NCBI RefSeq assembly: GCF_000143415.4
Contig: NW_003314335.1
Location: forward strand, 712,113-776,112
Reading direction: 5' to 3'
Length of the DNA: 64,000 bases
DNA from: Selaginella moellendorffii
Lineage: Eukaryota > Streptophyta > Lycopodiopsida > Selaginellales > Selaginellaceae
In this document: piece after piece, positions 22,511 to 37,059 of the stretch
How positions within the stretch are numbered: the first letter of the stretch is position 1
Layout of the letters: each line of letters opens with the position of its first letter
Made by a program: the position numbers and the translations under genes
Notes under the pieces: generated by a model
What the model saw: the letters and a program-made list of their open reading frames with translations, nothing else
What the model was told of the DNA's origin: nothing
Databases searched by the model: none

Positions 22511-22766
22511 TAAAAGTTCAGTACATTTCTTGTGTGAGAAATCTGCAGGAATTTCTGGTTGCATTCACAGAGAACCTAGATGATCCAGTAAATTCTCAGC
22601 GTTCTCTTGGCTGGGGAACGCGATCAAAATCGCCACTGTTGATAATCATCTGAGTCTAGAGAAAAAAATTTGCTCTTGAAAGTTTTCTTTGGACTAAGCT
22701 GGATTTGCTGGCTTACAAACCGACTCATTATGTTTCTAGGAAATCACTCTAGAGAAAAACACAATT

Positions 22767-23180
22767 CTACAGGTGTCCTATCAGAGGCAAGATTCCAATC
22801 CATTTGCTTTTCAGGTATGAACAAATGTAAATCCTTTTGCTTGTGAGACCAAGCAACTCCATCACCTCTCTTAGAATCGCTGAGTTTTCTTCTTCATCGC
22901 CCACTTCATGGTTTGCCTTCCAGGCCACTTCCCCAAAGAGCGAGGAAAGCTCCTCCTCTTCTTGCATGAACTCCTCGTCCATGGAACTCGTCTTTCCACC
23001 CTCAGAAACATGCTCCCAGCCTTCCTCGTCATCATTAGCTATCCACTTCGCCAAAGAGCTTGTAGAGGAGCTCTTCCTCTTGCAAATACCAGGCTCTCTC
23101 TTTGCACAATTCATTTGCTGCCCATGTGAAGTCCATCTTCACTCCTTTATTCATCCACAACTGATCACAAGCGCGATAGA
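22767..23180 (-). pseudogene. Disrupted copy of small acidic-protein gene
   Basis: Inverted homologue of the intact frame at 24726-25115. The minus strand reads RAWYLQEEELLYKLFGEV in one frame, then a stop after VDS, and GWEHVSEGGKTSSMDEEFMQ and ILREVMELLGL in another frame. A small deletion (around 23043) causes the shift. No known domain. Confidence 0.6.
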
Positions 23181-23725
23181 TCTTCTCTCGAAAGTAATAG
23201 TTATAATCCCATTATTTATATACTAATATTTTTCCTTTTGCAAGGGATGGGGGCACGTTTGCCCAGGATCTTCCATCTTCTTATAAGCCTTGGAGAGCCA
23301 GGAGTGACGTTAATACTGGTGGAGCTCAGGTGAATTGCAAGCATGGTCGGCTGCCAGTTTGAGATCCAAAAGTTCCCATGAAATTTAGGTCGTCATCTTT
23401 TCAATCTCTTTAACAATTCAAAACGTTTATGCACGTATTTCCAGCTAGTGCTTTCTAGCATTAAAGTGACTGTAAGGTGGGATTCATTTTTTACTCATCC
23501 CGTGAAGCCAGTACGTCCAGGTTCCACGGTCTATACCTCCCATCGCTCCATCGGCTCATCGCATGATCCATGCAGGTGATGATATATAAAACTGGAAAAA
23601 AAAAACCACGTAGCTATAGCTTTGCAATCTCCTTATCCATTCATTTCATATATGGTTTTCATCAAGAGATCCACGCTCGTCCGGCCAGTGTCACCAGTTC
23701 TCAATGGATCACGGCAGCTTTCGGT

Positions 23726-24620
23726 NNNNNNNNNNNNNNNNNNNNNNNNNNNNNNNNNNNNNNNNNNNNNNNNNNNNNNNNNNNNNNNNNNNNNNNNNNN
23801 NNNNNNNNNNNNNNNNNNNNNNNNNNNNNNNNNNNNNNNNNNNNNNNNNNNNNNNNNNNNNNNNNNNNNNNNNNNNNNNNNNNNNNNNNNNNNNNNNNNN
23901 NNNNNNNNNNNNNNNNNNNNNNNNNNNNNNNNNNNNNNNNNNNNNNNNNNNNNNNNNNNNNNNNNNNNNNNNNNNNNNNNNNNNNNNNNNNNNNNNNNNN
24001 NNNNNNNNNNNNNNNNNNNNNNNNNNNNNNNNNNNNNNNNNNNNNNNNNNNNNNNNNNNNNNNNNNNNNNNNNNNNNNNNNNNNNNNNNNNNNNNNNNNN
24101 NNNNNNNNNNNNNNNNNNNNNNNNNNNNNNNNNNNNNNNNNNNNNNNNNNNNNNNNNNNNNNNNNNNNNNNNNNNNNNNNNNNNNNNNNNNNNNNNNNNN
24201 NNNNNNNNNNNNNNNNNNNNNNNNNNNNNNNNNNNNNNNNNNNNNNNNNNNNNNNNNNNNNNNNNNNNNNNNNNNNNNNNNNNNNNNNNNNNNNNNNNNN
24301 NNNNNNNNNNNNNNNNNNNNNNNNNNNNNNNNNNNNNNNNNNNNNNNNNNNNNNNNNNNNNNNNNNNNNNNNNNNNNNNNNNNNNNNNNNNNNNNNNNNN
24401 NNNNNNNNNNNNNNNNNNNNNNNNNNNNNNNNNNNNNNNNNNNNNNNNNNNNNNNNNNNNNNNNNNNNNNNNNNNNNNNNNNNNNNNNNNNNNNNNNNNN
24501 NNNNNNNNNNNNNNNNNNNNNNNNNNNNNNNNNNNNNNNNNNNNNNNNNNNNNNNNNNNNNNNNNNNNNNNNNNNNNNNNNNNNNNNNNNNNNNNNNNNN
24601 NNNNNNNNNNNNNNNNNNNN
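23726..24620. other. Assembly gap (895 N)
   Basis: A run of N. It lies between the arms of the inverted duplication, which may be why assembly failed there. Its true length is unknown. Confidence 0.99.
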
Positions 24621-24725
24621 CAATATAGATTTCCTTAAACAAAAGTGTATTTGTAAAGGAAAAGTTGTATATAAATAATGGGATTATTAATTTAAGGGCT
24701 AACTATTGCTTTTGAGAGAAGATCT

Positions 24726-25115
24726 ATGGCGCTTGGGTGTGGCGTAGCTATGCTTGGTGATCAGCTGTGGATGAATAAAGGAGTGAAGATGGACCTCACA
24801 TGGGCAGCAAACGAATCGCGCAAAGAGAGAGCCTGGTATTTGCAAGAGGAAGAGCTCCTCTACAAGCTCTTTGGCGAAGTGGAGTCGCGAGTAGCTAATG
24901 ATGACGAGGAAGGCTGGGAGCGCGTTTCTGGGAGTGGAAAGACGAGTTCCATGGACGAGGAGTTCATGCGAGAAGAGGAGGAGCTTTCCTCGCTCTTTGA
25001 GGAAGTGGCCTGGAAGGCAAACCATGAAGTGGGCGATGAAGAAGAAAACTCAACGATCCTAAGAGAGGTGATGGAGTTGCTTGGTCTCACAACCAAAAGG
25101 ATTTCCAAACTGTAA
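24726..25115 (+). CDS. Small acidic protein, unknown function
   Basis: Intact 129-codon frame beginning MALGCGVAMLGDQLW and ending TTKRISKL. It is rich in Glu and Asp, with two related acidic segments: LQEEELLYKLFGEVESRVAN and MREEEELSSLFEEVAWKANH. This suggests an internal duplication of a helix of form EEEL..LFGEV. No family is recognised. It has a damaged inverted copy at 22767-23180, which supports a once-functional gene. It may be single-exon. Confidence 0.5.
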   Translation: MALGCGVAMLGDQLWMNKGVKMDLTWAANESRKERAWYLQEEELLYKLFGEVESRVANDDEEGWERVSGSGKTSSMDEEFMREEEELSSLFEEVAWKANHEVGDEEENSTILREVMELLGLTTKRISKL

Positions 25116-25499
25116 ATCTCATCTAACAGGTATATTGAAATGCTTTCTACAAGTAACTTCCTACACACGACATTTCTCAAGCAAATGCCTCGATAAGACA
25201 CCGTAGAATTGTATTTTTCTCGAGAGTGATTTCCTAGAAACATAATGTGTTCGTAGTGATCTGTTTGTAATCCAGTAAATCCAGCTTAGTCCAAAGAAAA
25301 CTTTCAAGAGCAAATTTCTTTCTCTAGACTCACATGATTATCAACAGTGGCGATTTTGATCGCGTTCCTCAAAGAGAACGCTGAGAACTTACTGGATCAT
25401 CTGGGTTCTCTGTGAATGCAACCAGAAATTCCTGCAGAGAGGAAAGATTTCTCACAAAGGAAATGTACTAAACTTTTACTTTATACCCTCGAAAGATCG

Positions 25500-28020
25500 T
25501 CTCGGATCGCTGGAGGCAAAGCGCGTGAGTGTTTGTCCATCCTTCTACCAATCACAGTGACAGTTCTTCAGCAGCGCTTCAAAGTCCCGGTGTCTTTGTC
25601 ACGGTCTCGGCGCTCAAGGCGTGCAGCAGCACCGGCCGGGACCTCGAGGCCACGAAGCTCATTCACGCCGCTTCCATCCGAGATGGCAGCCACACAGACG
25701 TCTTCATGGCCAGCACCGCCATCAGCTTGTACTCGCGATGAGGCTCGCCTCGTCTTCGATTCCATTCTTGACTGCTGCTACGCCTCATGCTCGGCTACAC
25801 GGACAGGGAGAGCTCGCCCTCGACCTCTTCTCGAGGCCGCGACGCTGGTGCAAGCTTTGAGAGCGGCCACAAAGGTTCCCGGGTCAAGTGGCAGGCTGTA
25901 GTCGGACTCCATCTTCGAGCAACCTATACTCGGGCCCGAGAACAAGTTGGTGGTGAAGTTCAGGAGCCTCGCATGGGGCATGGAAATCCACTCCTGAGCT
26001 GTGACTTCCAGCTGTGAGTTCCTTGGCTTCGTCATGAACAGCTACACTGACCATCCGAGCACTGCCACACTTAGCTGTTCATGAAGAAGCCAAGGAACTC
26101 ACAGCTAAGTGTGGCAGTGCTCGGATGGTCTTCGACAAGATGGCGGGGCGGACTGTGGTGTCGTGGAACTCGTTGATTCTCGCTACGCAGAGAGAGGCGA
26201 GGAAGAGCTCGCTCTGGAACATTTCTGGTCCATGGAAGCTCAGGGCGTCTCCCCGGATGATAGAAGCTTCATGGCCGTTCTCAAAGCGTGTACCAAGGAC
26301 ACCGGCCAGGAGATCCACGACAGGCTCGTCAAAGTGTGGCTGCGGCATGGCCTTGCACTTGAAAGCTACTCGAAGTGGCTTCGACGGTAACTTGTTCGTT
26401 GCCAGCTCCCTTGGTCGACAGGTACTCCGAGTGTGACAGCATGCTCATACTTTTGGCCAGCCCTCACGCTCGGCTACGTTGAAAACGGTGACGAGAGGCT
26501 GCCTCTGGAAGTCTTCGACCACTTGCAAGATCAGGAGGCCTACTCCATCGCCAACTCCCTCACCTTCGTGGCTGCTCAAGGCCTGCATTGAACCGGATCT
26601 AGAACTCGGATGGAAGGCTTGTAAAGCTAGAATCGCTGTCCAGGGGCAAACGCATCCACGCACAAGCTGTAAGCTGCCGCTGCGACTCGGATACCATGGT
26701 GGCCAGCACGCTGGTGGACATGTACGCCAGGTGCAGTACCCTGGTCGATGCCAGGAGGGTCTTCGACTGCATGCCTTGTAGAACACTGATGTCGTTAAAC
26801 GTCCTGTTGCTCGGCTACGCAGAGAATAACGAGGTCGTGCTCGGCCTCGACTTGTTCTCTCAGCTGATGGCTGGCAGTGACGCACCGGATGCTCGATCTT
26901 TTGTCACACCTCTCAAGGCCTGCGCTCTCGTCGTGGTAAAAGAGGATGGGCATAAAGTCGATGGCAAGCTTGTTAAAGTGAAGGCGATGGAAGCAGGAAT
27001 GGCAACTCCCAGGCCAGATTTGACACGGACGTGTTCGTAGCCAGCACGCTCGTAGACATGTATGCCAAGTGTGGAAGCTTGCTGGACTCGCAGGGCCTTC
27101 GACAAAATCCCAGCTCAAGCCCTTCTCTGGACGTCGCTTATCCTCGGCTACTCAGAGGATGACGAGCCCCAGCTGACACTGGAGCTCTTCTCGCAAATGC
27201 GGCACTTCCAGATCCTCCCAAACGCCCAGACTTTCATGGGCGTGCACAAAGTTGGCGGTGTTAGAACAAAGTAGTGAAGTCGAGATCAATGCTGGAAAGG
27301 TGGCAGTGGTGAAGTTGAAAGCTCTAGAGATTCGCCATGACATCCATGCTCATGCCTCTAGAGCTGTAAGTGAATTGTCATTTTCAACCTCACCATTGAT
27401 AAGTACTCCACAGTGGCTCCATGGACGGTGAGTGTTTGACACCATGGTTTCTCGCCATGGTTTCCTGGACAGCCCTGATGCTTGGCTACACCGAGAACTC
27501 CCAGCCGCAGCTCGTCTCTCAAGCTGCTACCCAACGAACGGTTCCCAAATGCTCGAGCGTACGTGCCAGTTGGGAGTTTCAAATGCCAGATGGGCAATTT
27601 AAAAATAAACACTAGACTGCTCTCAAATCCTAGCTCCGCGCTGGATGTGGAGCTTGGCCAAAAGATCCACAGCGAGCTCTCCAGATTCGGCCTTGAAAGC
27701 GATCCAGTGGCGACAATTCTCCCGTCAATCTCTCCGGAAAGGCTGGAAGAATTCTCAATTGTTTGACATGGTTCCTTCTTCCAGCAGCATCATCACTTGG
27801 AATACTGGTCACCGGCTATGGCAGGCAAAGGGATGTGAAACGCGTCTTGGATCTCTACCACTAGCGATGGTCCAAATCCCCATGATTTGTGTTCTTGGCG
27901 CTTGCAGCCACGGCAGCGGCAAAATATTTCCAGGCGATGCTGGATTCGTCAGTGATCCCGTCCATCGAGCACTACCACTGCATGATCGATCTCCTTGGGC
28001 GCTGCATTGGAGATGATCGC
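25500..28020 (+). pseudogene. PPR gene relic, right arm and extension
   Basis: Plus-strand PPR fragments in shifting frames: MVASTLVDMYARCSTLVDAR (26696), NVLLLGYAENNEVVLGLDLF (26790), MYAKCGSLLDS, LLWTSLILGYSEDDEPQLTL (27120), LELGQKIHSEL-like text (27640) and SVIPSIEHYHCMIDLLGR (27950). The last is typical of the end of a PLS-type PPR repeat tract. Numerous indels and stops occur, and internal segments are rearranged (see 26010-26130). It extends about 900 bp beyond the homology with the left arm, so it keeps more of the ancestral gene. Confidence 0.75.
26010..26130. repeat. Interlocked inverted repeats X-Y-X'-Y'
   Basis: X (26010-26043) and X' (26073-26106) are inverted repeats with 33 of 34 bases matching. 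Y (26049-26076) and Y' (26103-26130) are a perfect 28-bp inverted pair. The order X, Y, X', Y' with 4-bp overlaps (AGCT) would form alternative, mutually exclusive hairpins. Y' carries normal PPR coding (AKCGSARMVF), so the X-Y part looks like an inverted duplicate created next to it. Confidence 0.9.
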
Positions 28021-28029
28021 ATCGATGCC

Positions 28030-28751
28030 CTTCCGGCCGAGCGCAATTACCTAGCCTGCTTGGCTCGCTCGCAATCGCCACAGCGCTCTCGCGTTGTCAC
28101 TGATGTTCTTCCGGTACTTCCGCTTGGATTCCTGCGCGAAGAAGTTCACTATCCTGTTGTCAAAGTCCTCGCCACCCAAGTGCGTGGCCTTCACCTCGAA
28201 CACCCCCTGGTCGATCGTGAAGATCGAAACATCGGAAGTTCCACCGCCCAAGTCGAAGATCAAGATGTTCTTCTCGCCGGTGCTCGACGCCTTCTTGTCC
28301 AGGCCATAGGCGATGGCCGGTGAGCTCGTTGATGATCATCAGCACATTCAAACCCGCAATGGCTCCAGCGTCCTTCATTGAAGTAGGCCGGGACCGTCAG
28401 CTTGATGCATCCTTGACGCTCTTGCCCATCTCCTTCATCTTGGTGAGAACCATGGAGGAGATCTCCTCGGCTGAGAATTGCTTCTGCTCGTTCTTGTAAG
28501 TCACCACGCTCATGGGCTTGTCGCTCGGCCCCGCGATCACCTTGAAGGGCCACAGGGAACGGATGGATCGCTGAATTTCCTGCCGATGAGCCGAAGACGG
28601 TGTTGGAGGGATTGAGCGCGACCTGGTTCTTGACGGCATCGCTGATGAGCCGCTCCGTGTCCGTGAAGCTGGTTGCCCTGTGATCTCCACTTGATCGCTG
28701 CCAAACCCCGACGCTCGACGTCGTGCCTAGATCGATCCCGACTGCTGACAT
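28030..28751 (-). pseudogene. Cytosolic Hsp70/HSC70 relic
   Basis: Starts [16 protein letters not shown] at 28751 and continues through [96 protein letters not shown] and [20 protein letters not shown] to about 28030. It covers only the N-terminal half of the ATPase domain. It is broken by at least four frameshifts and internal deletions, including the loss of QRQATKDAG-type sequence. It abuts the PPR relic. No introns are visible, so it may derive from a retrocopy or an intron-poor gene. Confidence 0.88.
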
Positions 28752-28882
28752 TGCGCGCTGTGATCTTCGCGCTAAATCGGGTGCTCTAGCTAAGAATTAC
28801 TTTCTTCCCACCGATGGATCGAATAAATTCCTAACATATCCTACGTGATTAAATTCAAATTTTCTAATTAAGTATTCATTGT

Positions 28883-28925
28883 CGGCTCTCACCGAAAGAC
28901 CCGGGTTCAATTCCCGGCAACGGAA
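28883..28925 (+). other. tRNA-Glu 3' half (truncated)
   Basis: The anticodon arm with a CTC anticodon (CGGCTCTCACCG), variable loop, T arm (GGTTCAATTCCCGG) and acceptor end (CAACGGAA) match plant tRNA-Glu. The 5' side (D arm and acceptor) is replaced by AT-rich sequence. It is not a functional tRNA. It is the second such fragment in the window (the other is at 6983-7021). Confidence 0.75.
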
Positions 28926-29029
28926 TTTACAGGCTATCATAGTCATAAAAGGTCGACTCGTTTCTGATAAAGTCCTAATTGTTACTTGAAAGGCCAGTTT
29001 TGGCAATTGTATCGATCTATTTTGTTTAA

Positions 29030-29098
29030 CATTGACAGGACTGCGTGTAGAGAAGGATTACTTTGCTCGTCAATATCTATCAATGTATTCTGGGAAAT
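29030..29098 (+). pseudogene. Fragment of LRR receptor kinase last exon
   Basis: ACATTGACAGGACTGC, GATTACTTTGCTCGTCA and TATCAATGTATTCTGGGAA match, in order, the final exon of the receptor kinase at 33625-33780 (opposite strand), with an internal deletion of about 40 bp. It is too short to code. Confidence 0.65.
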
Positions 29099-29127
29099 TC
29101 GTTGGATCTTCTTCATGAAGCAAATCA

Positions 29128-29152
29128 TGCGGTGAGCGTGGATCGAACACGC

Positions 29153-29195
<43 letters not shown>

Positions 29196-29200
29196 CCCGC
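29128..29200 (-). tRNA. tRNA-Phe (GAA)
   Basis: A complete 73-nt cloverleaf on the minus strand. It starts GCGGGGATAGCTCAGTTGGG, has an anticodon loop with GAA (GACTGAAGATC), a T arm GTGTTCGATCCACGC and an acceptor end pairing back (CACCGC + A). It matches the conserved plant nuclear tRNA-Phe. A T-run, the plus-strand equivalent of a Pol III stop, is not obvious next to it. Confidence 0.96.
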
Positions 29201-29308
29201 TTAATCTAAATTATTTAAGATATCTTTAATGAAAACTTACCTTTAAACTAATGGCCTAAACCCTAAGCCCTAAGGACAGGGACTTCCACTGAATGATTCC
29301 AGGAAGTG

Positions 29309-30414
29309 ATGGAAGCAGCGGCGGCGGGAGGACGCGCGCTGGTAGTTCTTCCTTCCCGATCTCCATTCCAGGAATCTAGATTTGCATTCCCTGCTCGATG
29401 CGCTCCAATTCCAATCGCGCAGCGGCATTTCTTTCCTCCTCCGCGGAGCTGGGATTCCCAATGCCGTCGCCCTCTGCTTAGGTTTTCCTGCTGCCTCAGA
29501 GAAGCACAAGGCGATCCCGCGACGAGGAGGAAGCGCCTGGCTGTTTTCGTGTCCGGCAGCGGATCAAACTTTCGGAGCATTCACAAGGCGACGATCGATG
29601 GCACTGTTCTTGGGGATGTGGTGATCGTTGTCTCGGACAAGCCAGGTTAGTTCTTGGTTTTTTCCATGGCTAGAATCCATAGCAATCCAGCTAGAGTTTT
29701 TTCATTCTTTTGTCCTGGATTTAGAATGCAAGGCTTGCGAGTACGCTCGAGAGCACGGGATTTCGGTGGCGTACTATCCGAGAACAAAGTTCGCTCCAGA
29801 TGGAGTCTCTCCAAACGAGCTCGTGGAAATTCTCAGGTTGGCTTTATGCTTTTCTTTTGCTAAAAGAGTTTACGTGTGATCGATCTTTCGCAGGCATCAA
29901 AGAGTGGATTTCGTGCTGCTGGCTGGCTACTTAAAGTTGATACCAAAAGAGCTCGTGGAAGCGTTTCCTCGAGCGATCCTCAACATCCACCCCGCGCTCC
30001 TCCCGGCATTTGGAGGCAAAGGTTTCTATGGAATCAAAGTCCACGAGGCTGTCATCGCTTCCGGCGCTCGGTAACTTCCACCTTTCATCGTTCTCTTGCT
30101 CTAAATTCTTGCAACTTTTAACAGTGTCTCGGGCCCAACGATCCATTTCGTGGATGAGAAGTATGATCACGGGAGTATTCTTGCGCAGCGAACAGTTCCT
30201 GTTCTAGAGACGGACACGCCGCAAGACTTGGCAGCCAGAGTGCTGGAACAAGTACGTGGTTTGATTGTTCTTTAGTTACGATTGGTTTTTGGATGGGATT
30301 TGCTACCGACAGGAGCACGCACTGTATGTGGAAGCTGTGGCTGCTCTCTGCGAAGAAAGGATTGAATGGAGTGGCGATGGAGTCCCTCGCATGCGCGAAA
30401 AGGAGCTAGCTTAA
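29309..30414 (+). CDS. Phosphoribosylglycinamide formyltransferase (GART, PurN type), plastid-targeted
   Basis: Five in-phase exons, 29309-29645, 29725-29836, 29894-30070, 30125-30251 and 30313-30414 (TAA), 284 aa. It transfers a formyl group from 10-formyl-THF to GAR, the third step of purine synthesis. Residues 1-75 are rich in Ser, Arg and Pro and fit a plastid transit peptide. PurN motifs are AVFVSGSGSNFRSIH (phosphate binding), FVLLAGYLKLIP, NIHPALLPAFGGKGFYG with the catalytic Asn-His, and SGPTIHFVDEKYDHG with the catalytic Asp region. It converges on the RING-CH gene with 73 bp between stop codons. Decayed copies lie at 32760-32855 and 38560-39300. Confidence 0.93.
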
Positions 30415-30487
30415 CTGTGAGGTATTTCGATCTTTCTATATACCATTTTCCAGAGAAAACATATAATTTACAGGCAAATCATCTCAC

Positions 30488-31748
30488 TCATGGGTTTTGT
30501 CCCTGTTCCTCATCCCGGATTCTTTGTTCTGGAGTAGAATTTCGTGCTCGTAACAACGCCAACGCCAAAGACAATGCAATGCCCAGAAGACCAGCCATTG
30601 TTATCGAAAGCAATGCCTCGATATGTAGCTGCAAAAACAAAACATAAATTTCATAAAGATGGTTAAGGACTCCACCATTTGGTAGAATAAGTGTGCGAGC
30701 GATATCACAAGCCCAATTTGAGTTGCCGAAAGAAGCCATATAAACTTTTGTTCCACTGGAAAATAATTAAAATATAAGAAAATTGAGGAAAAAAAAAAGG
30801 ACCAAATTACCAAATACAGTCCCTGTAATGGACGTGGTAATTCCAAATAATAGTCCAAAAGGCAGTGCCAAGATCAGTGCCTGATTACCGTTCTGCTTGA
30901 TCTGCATATAAAACTTCATGAGTTGAATCAAAATCTTCTCATGTACCAGCATTTGTTCCAGGAAGCAGAAGTAAGTCACGCTAGCGATTATGCTAATCCA
31001 GAGCCTGCAGCGTAAGAAGTCAAGCAAGCAAACCAAAAAAAAAATTTTTACATCACCTCCACTCAAGCATGCTAAAGCTAAGCCCTTGATGATCAAGTTG
31101 CTGGTTTAAACTTTGAGTAGCGTTTTCGAGCCGGAGTGTGACCGGAAGGTTGACAACTTCCTGGCCGCAAACATCACACTGTCGATTCCCTCGAATGCCA
31201 AACCACTTGAGAGCGCAATCTTGATGGGCCAGTGCCAGGCCGCCTTTGCAGGAACACTCGAGCCTGAGAGTGGAGCTTGTCTCTTGGGTGAGATCACAGA
31301 GGCAAATTCTACAAGATAGATCCTCCTCCGAGGATAGCTCGTCGTGATCATCTCCTAGATTTACACACGTGTTCTCAGTTCTCATGAGCATTTGGAGAAA
31401 CATCAAGATTGCGATGTTTTACCTTGCTTTGGACGAGGAGTCACAGGTTTTACCAAATAAGTTCCGGAATACAGCCTTGTTAACTCCTTCTTCGTGTGTT
31501 CTTCCATTGGGCCGGAGATAGAACGCTGCACAACTTTCTTCTCATGCTGAAAGATCTAGCACCAACTTGTAGGTGAAGAACAAAGGAAGGAAAATTAGAA
31601 AGACCTTCGATCCAAGTGAGACCGATTGAGAGTTGTATTTCTTACTCCAGCTGGGAGTTCTTGGAAGCATTCTCTTGGGATCATTGTCTGGTGGTGGTAC
31701 CTCAAGCCTCAACCTTGGCCGAATTCGTGTTGTGTCCTTGGCATCCAT
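30488..31748 (-). CDS. RING-CH (RINGv) zinc-finger membrane protein, MARCH-like E3 ligase
   Basis: Six exons, 31605-31748, 31423-31546, 31057-31354, 30811-31004, 30676-30755 and 30488-30628, all phase-consistent, 326 aa. The N-terminus is basic and Pro/Ser-rich (MDAKDTTRIRPRLRLEVPPP). The RING-CH finger (C4HC3) reads CRICLCDLTQE, LECSCKGGLALAHQDCALKW and CDVCGQEV. Four hydrophobic segments follow: WISIIASVTYFCFLEQ, LILALPFGLLFGITTSITGT, WLLSATQIGLVISLAHLF and SITMAGLLGIALSLALALL. It probably ubiquitinates membrane proteins in the endomembrane system. The long spaced first half (residues 49-90) has no motif. Confidence 0.9.
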
Positions 31749-33610
31749 CTAATAACAACAACATGATCACAAAAAAACCGAAGACAAGGGAGAGACCATA
31801 CCTCAACTTGTGGAGATTGATCCTCAGCTCACCCGTTAACTCGATCCAGCGTTGGCAGCCGTCGGATTAAGTCAGGTTCTCTGCGAGCTGACAACTGCCA
31901 AGTTGTGGAGAACCAGGCTACCAGCTGCCAGGTTGTGGAGAACCAGCTGCCAGTTCTGGAGAACCCTTTCATCCTCAAATAACTTTATTCCATGTGTCCG
32001 TCAACGGTCTCGCCACAGTCCGTTAAGGCCGTTCCTCGGGCACGGGCTCGCTCGAATGCGCTCGCCGTACACGGGAACTCCATCACGATCGTGGTGCCAG
32101 GTGCCCAGCACGTACTGTTCCACGTGATAAAAACATTCTCGGCTATTATTCCCCACTATTAATGATTCTGTCAGCACCAATGCTGACGCATGTTTGTTTA
32201 CCTTAAACAATATTATTCTATTTATTGTGGATCGAGAGAATTCCATTTAAAACCATTACTGAGCTCAATCGGGGAGAGTGTCAGATTGAAGATCTGAATG
32301 GAGTTCTGCATGTAGAAAAAGTTATACACTGCAACAATTTTTTTTCTTAGGGAATGTGACTGACGCAAACTTTTACACTGGGTGTATCGCTCCGTGGGTT
32401 CCACTTGAAATACATTTAACACTGCAAAGAGTGACAAAAGTTTTACCCATTTTGTACTCGTCAAGCATTTGCCCAGTGATGAGTCCTCATAGCCCACGCC
32501 AAAGCTATAAACGTCACTTGCAGCATGGTGAGCTGCTGGCATAAGAAGTACTTTGGATCAAGATACTTGTAGATGTTTCCAGAGATAGAACTCGAACTCC
32601 CCAGCCGGGCTCAGCTTAGCTTTATGTCATCTTGTAAGTGTTTCATTCTCGCCTTGGACCAGCTTCATCTAAGCCTCCAAACGAGTGAGAAACCTGTCTT
32701 CCTTGTTTTGTTTCCCTGCAAGCATTTTTCTCCTCGGATTTTGGCACTGTCTTCATAATGGACTCTAGCCATGGAGAAACCAAGAAGAATAAACCTGACT
32801 TGTGATAGACACGAAAAACTGGGCACTTCCTTCTCGACGCGGGATCATGAGAAAATGGTGTTCGATCCACGTTCACCGCAATCTCATCTGTCCTAGTGCC
32901 ATGCAAAGAAGTCAAAGTCTTGACTGGGTAATTGCAATACAATATACATGACAGGCTTGTGATAGACAAGTTTCCATTTCATTATCAAGCAAAATAGTAA
33001 TAAATGCACGGATGCCAGATCCACGTAATTTATGAGACATGGTAACTGGAAGAACACAGCCCAGGCCACAGAAGGCAATGGAGAAAGTACCACGTTGTTG
33101 TTGAGAAATACTTCATTGAGAAACATGGTTCGGTGAAGGTGGAGAGACTTGCCCAGTGGTTCTGTTATGGCCATGACTGGTGATTTAGCTTTAGGTGAGT
33201 ATTTTCTTTTGAATTTTTCTAAGCTCAAGCAAGTTTATCTGTGTAGAGATTGATACTGGCGGAAATGTGTTCCAAAGAGCAAAACGAAGAACAAAAATTT
33301 TCAGGGTTCTTTGAAACCAACTTTATATTGTCAAACAGGCTTTCCCAGGAGGATGATGCCCACACTGGTTTGGTCACTTGCTTGGTCACGACCGTTGGTT
33401 CGTACCTCTGCGGGGTACAGTTTCCTGACTGTGTTTATGATGAGAAGGTTGACAATGGCCAAGTTTGAAATTGGTTTTCCAGCATCTAGAACCCAGAAAG
33501 TTGTGAAAGCGGGACAGGAGCACTTGCAAAGAAGATCCAAATGGAGCATGGCATGCTGTGGTGTACAAAGATTCGTCCATGTATATATGAAAAGGAATGA
33601 AAGATGAACG
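31749..33610. other. Decayed intergenic region with kinase and GART fragments
   Basis: No intact gene. Minus-strand fragments at 32380-32640 ([23 protein letters not shown]) parallel the receptor-kinase exon at 34027-34171 and its following intron. At 32760-32855 the minus strand resembles GART exon 1 and intron 1 (for example, the sequence around CTAGCCATGGAGAAACCAAG). At about 33310-33365 there is faint similarity to the kinase at 1665-2714 (VGIILLG versus VGNILLG). The remainder shows nothing recognisable. Confidence 0.5.
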
Positions 33611-33624
33611 TTCTTGTGGAAATG

Positions 33625-36957
<3,333 letters not shown>

Positions 36958-37059
36958 GGCGCTTAGAGAGCTATGGACCGAGACCCGAAAGGGCTTTCCA
37001 ATTCGAAAATCGGGTAAAACAAAAATGCTTGACCAAGCAAGTCAAACTTATACTATTAT

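Larger units (their letters stand above)
20990..27090. repeat. Large diverged inverted duplication around the assembly gap
   Basis: The left arm (about 20990-23230) and right arm (about 24690-27090) are homologous in opposite orientation. The order PPR relic, linker, acidic gene is mirrored. The linker shows it at nucleotide level: GCGATCAAAATCGCCACTGT near 22633 corresponds to the reverse complement near 25340, and the stretch around GAAATCACTCTAGAGAAAAA near 22740 to its reverse complement near 25215. Substitutions and indels are common, so it is an old duplication and not two haplotypes. The centre contains the 895-N gap. Confidence 0.8.

Noticed and set aside
23570-24678. Frames spanning the N run
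   Set aside because: They exist only because N codons are not counted as stops.
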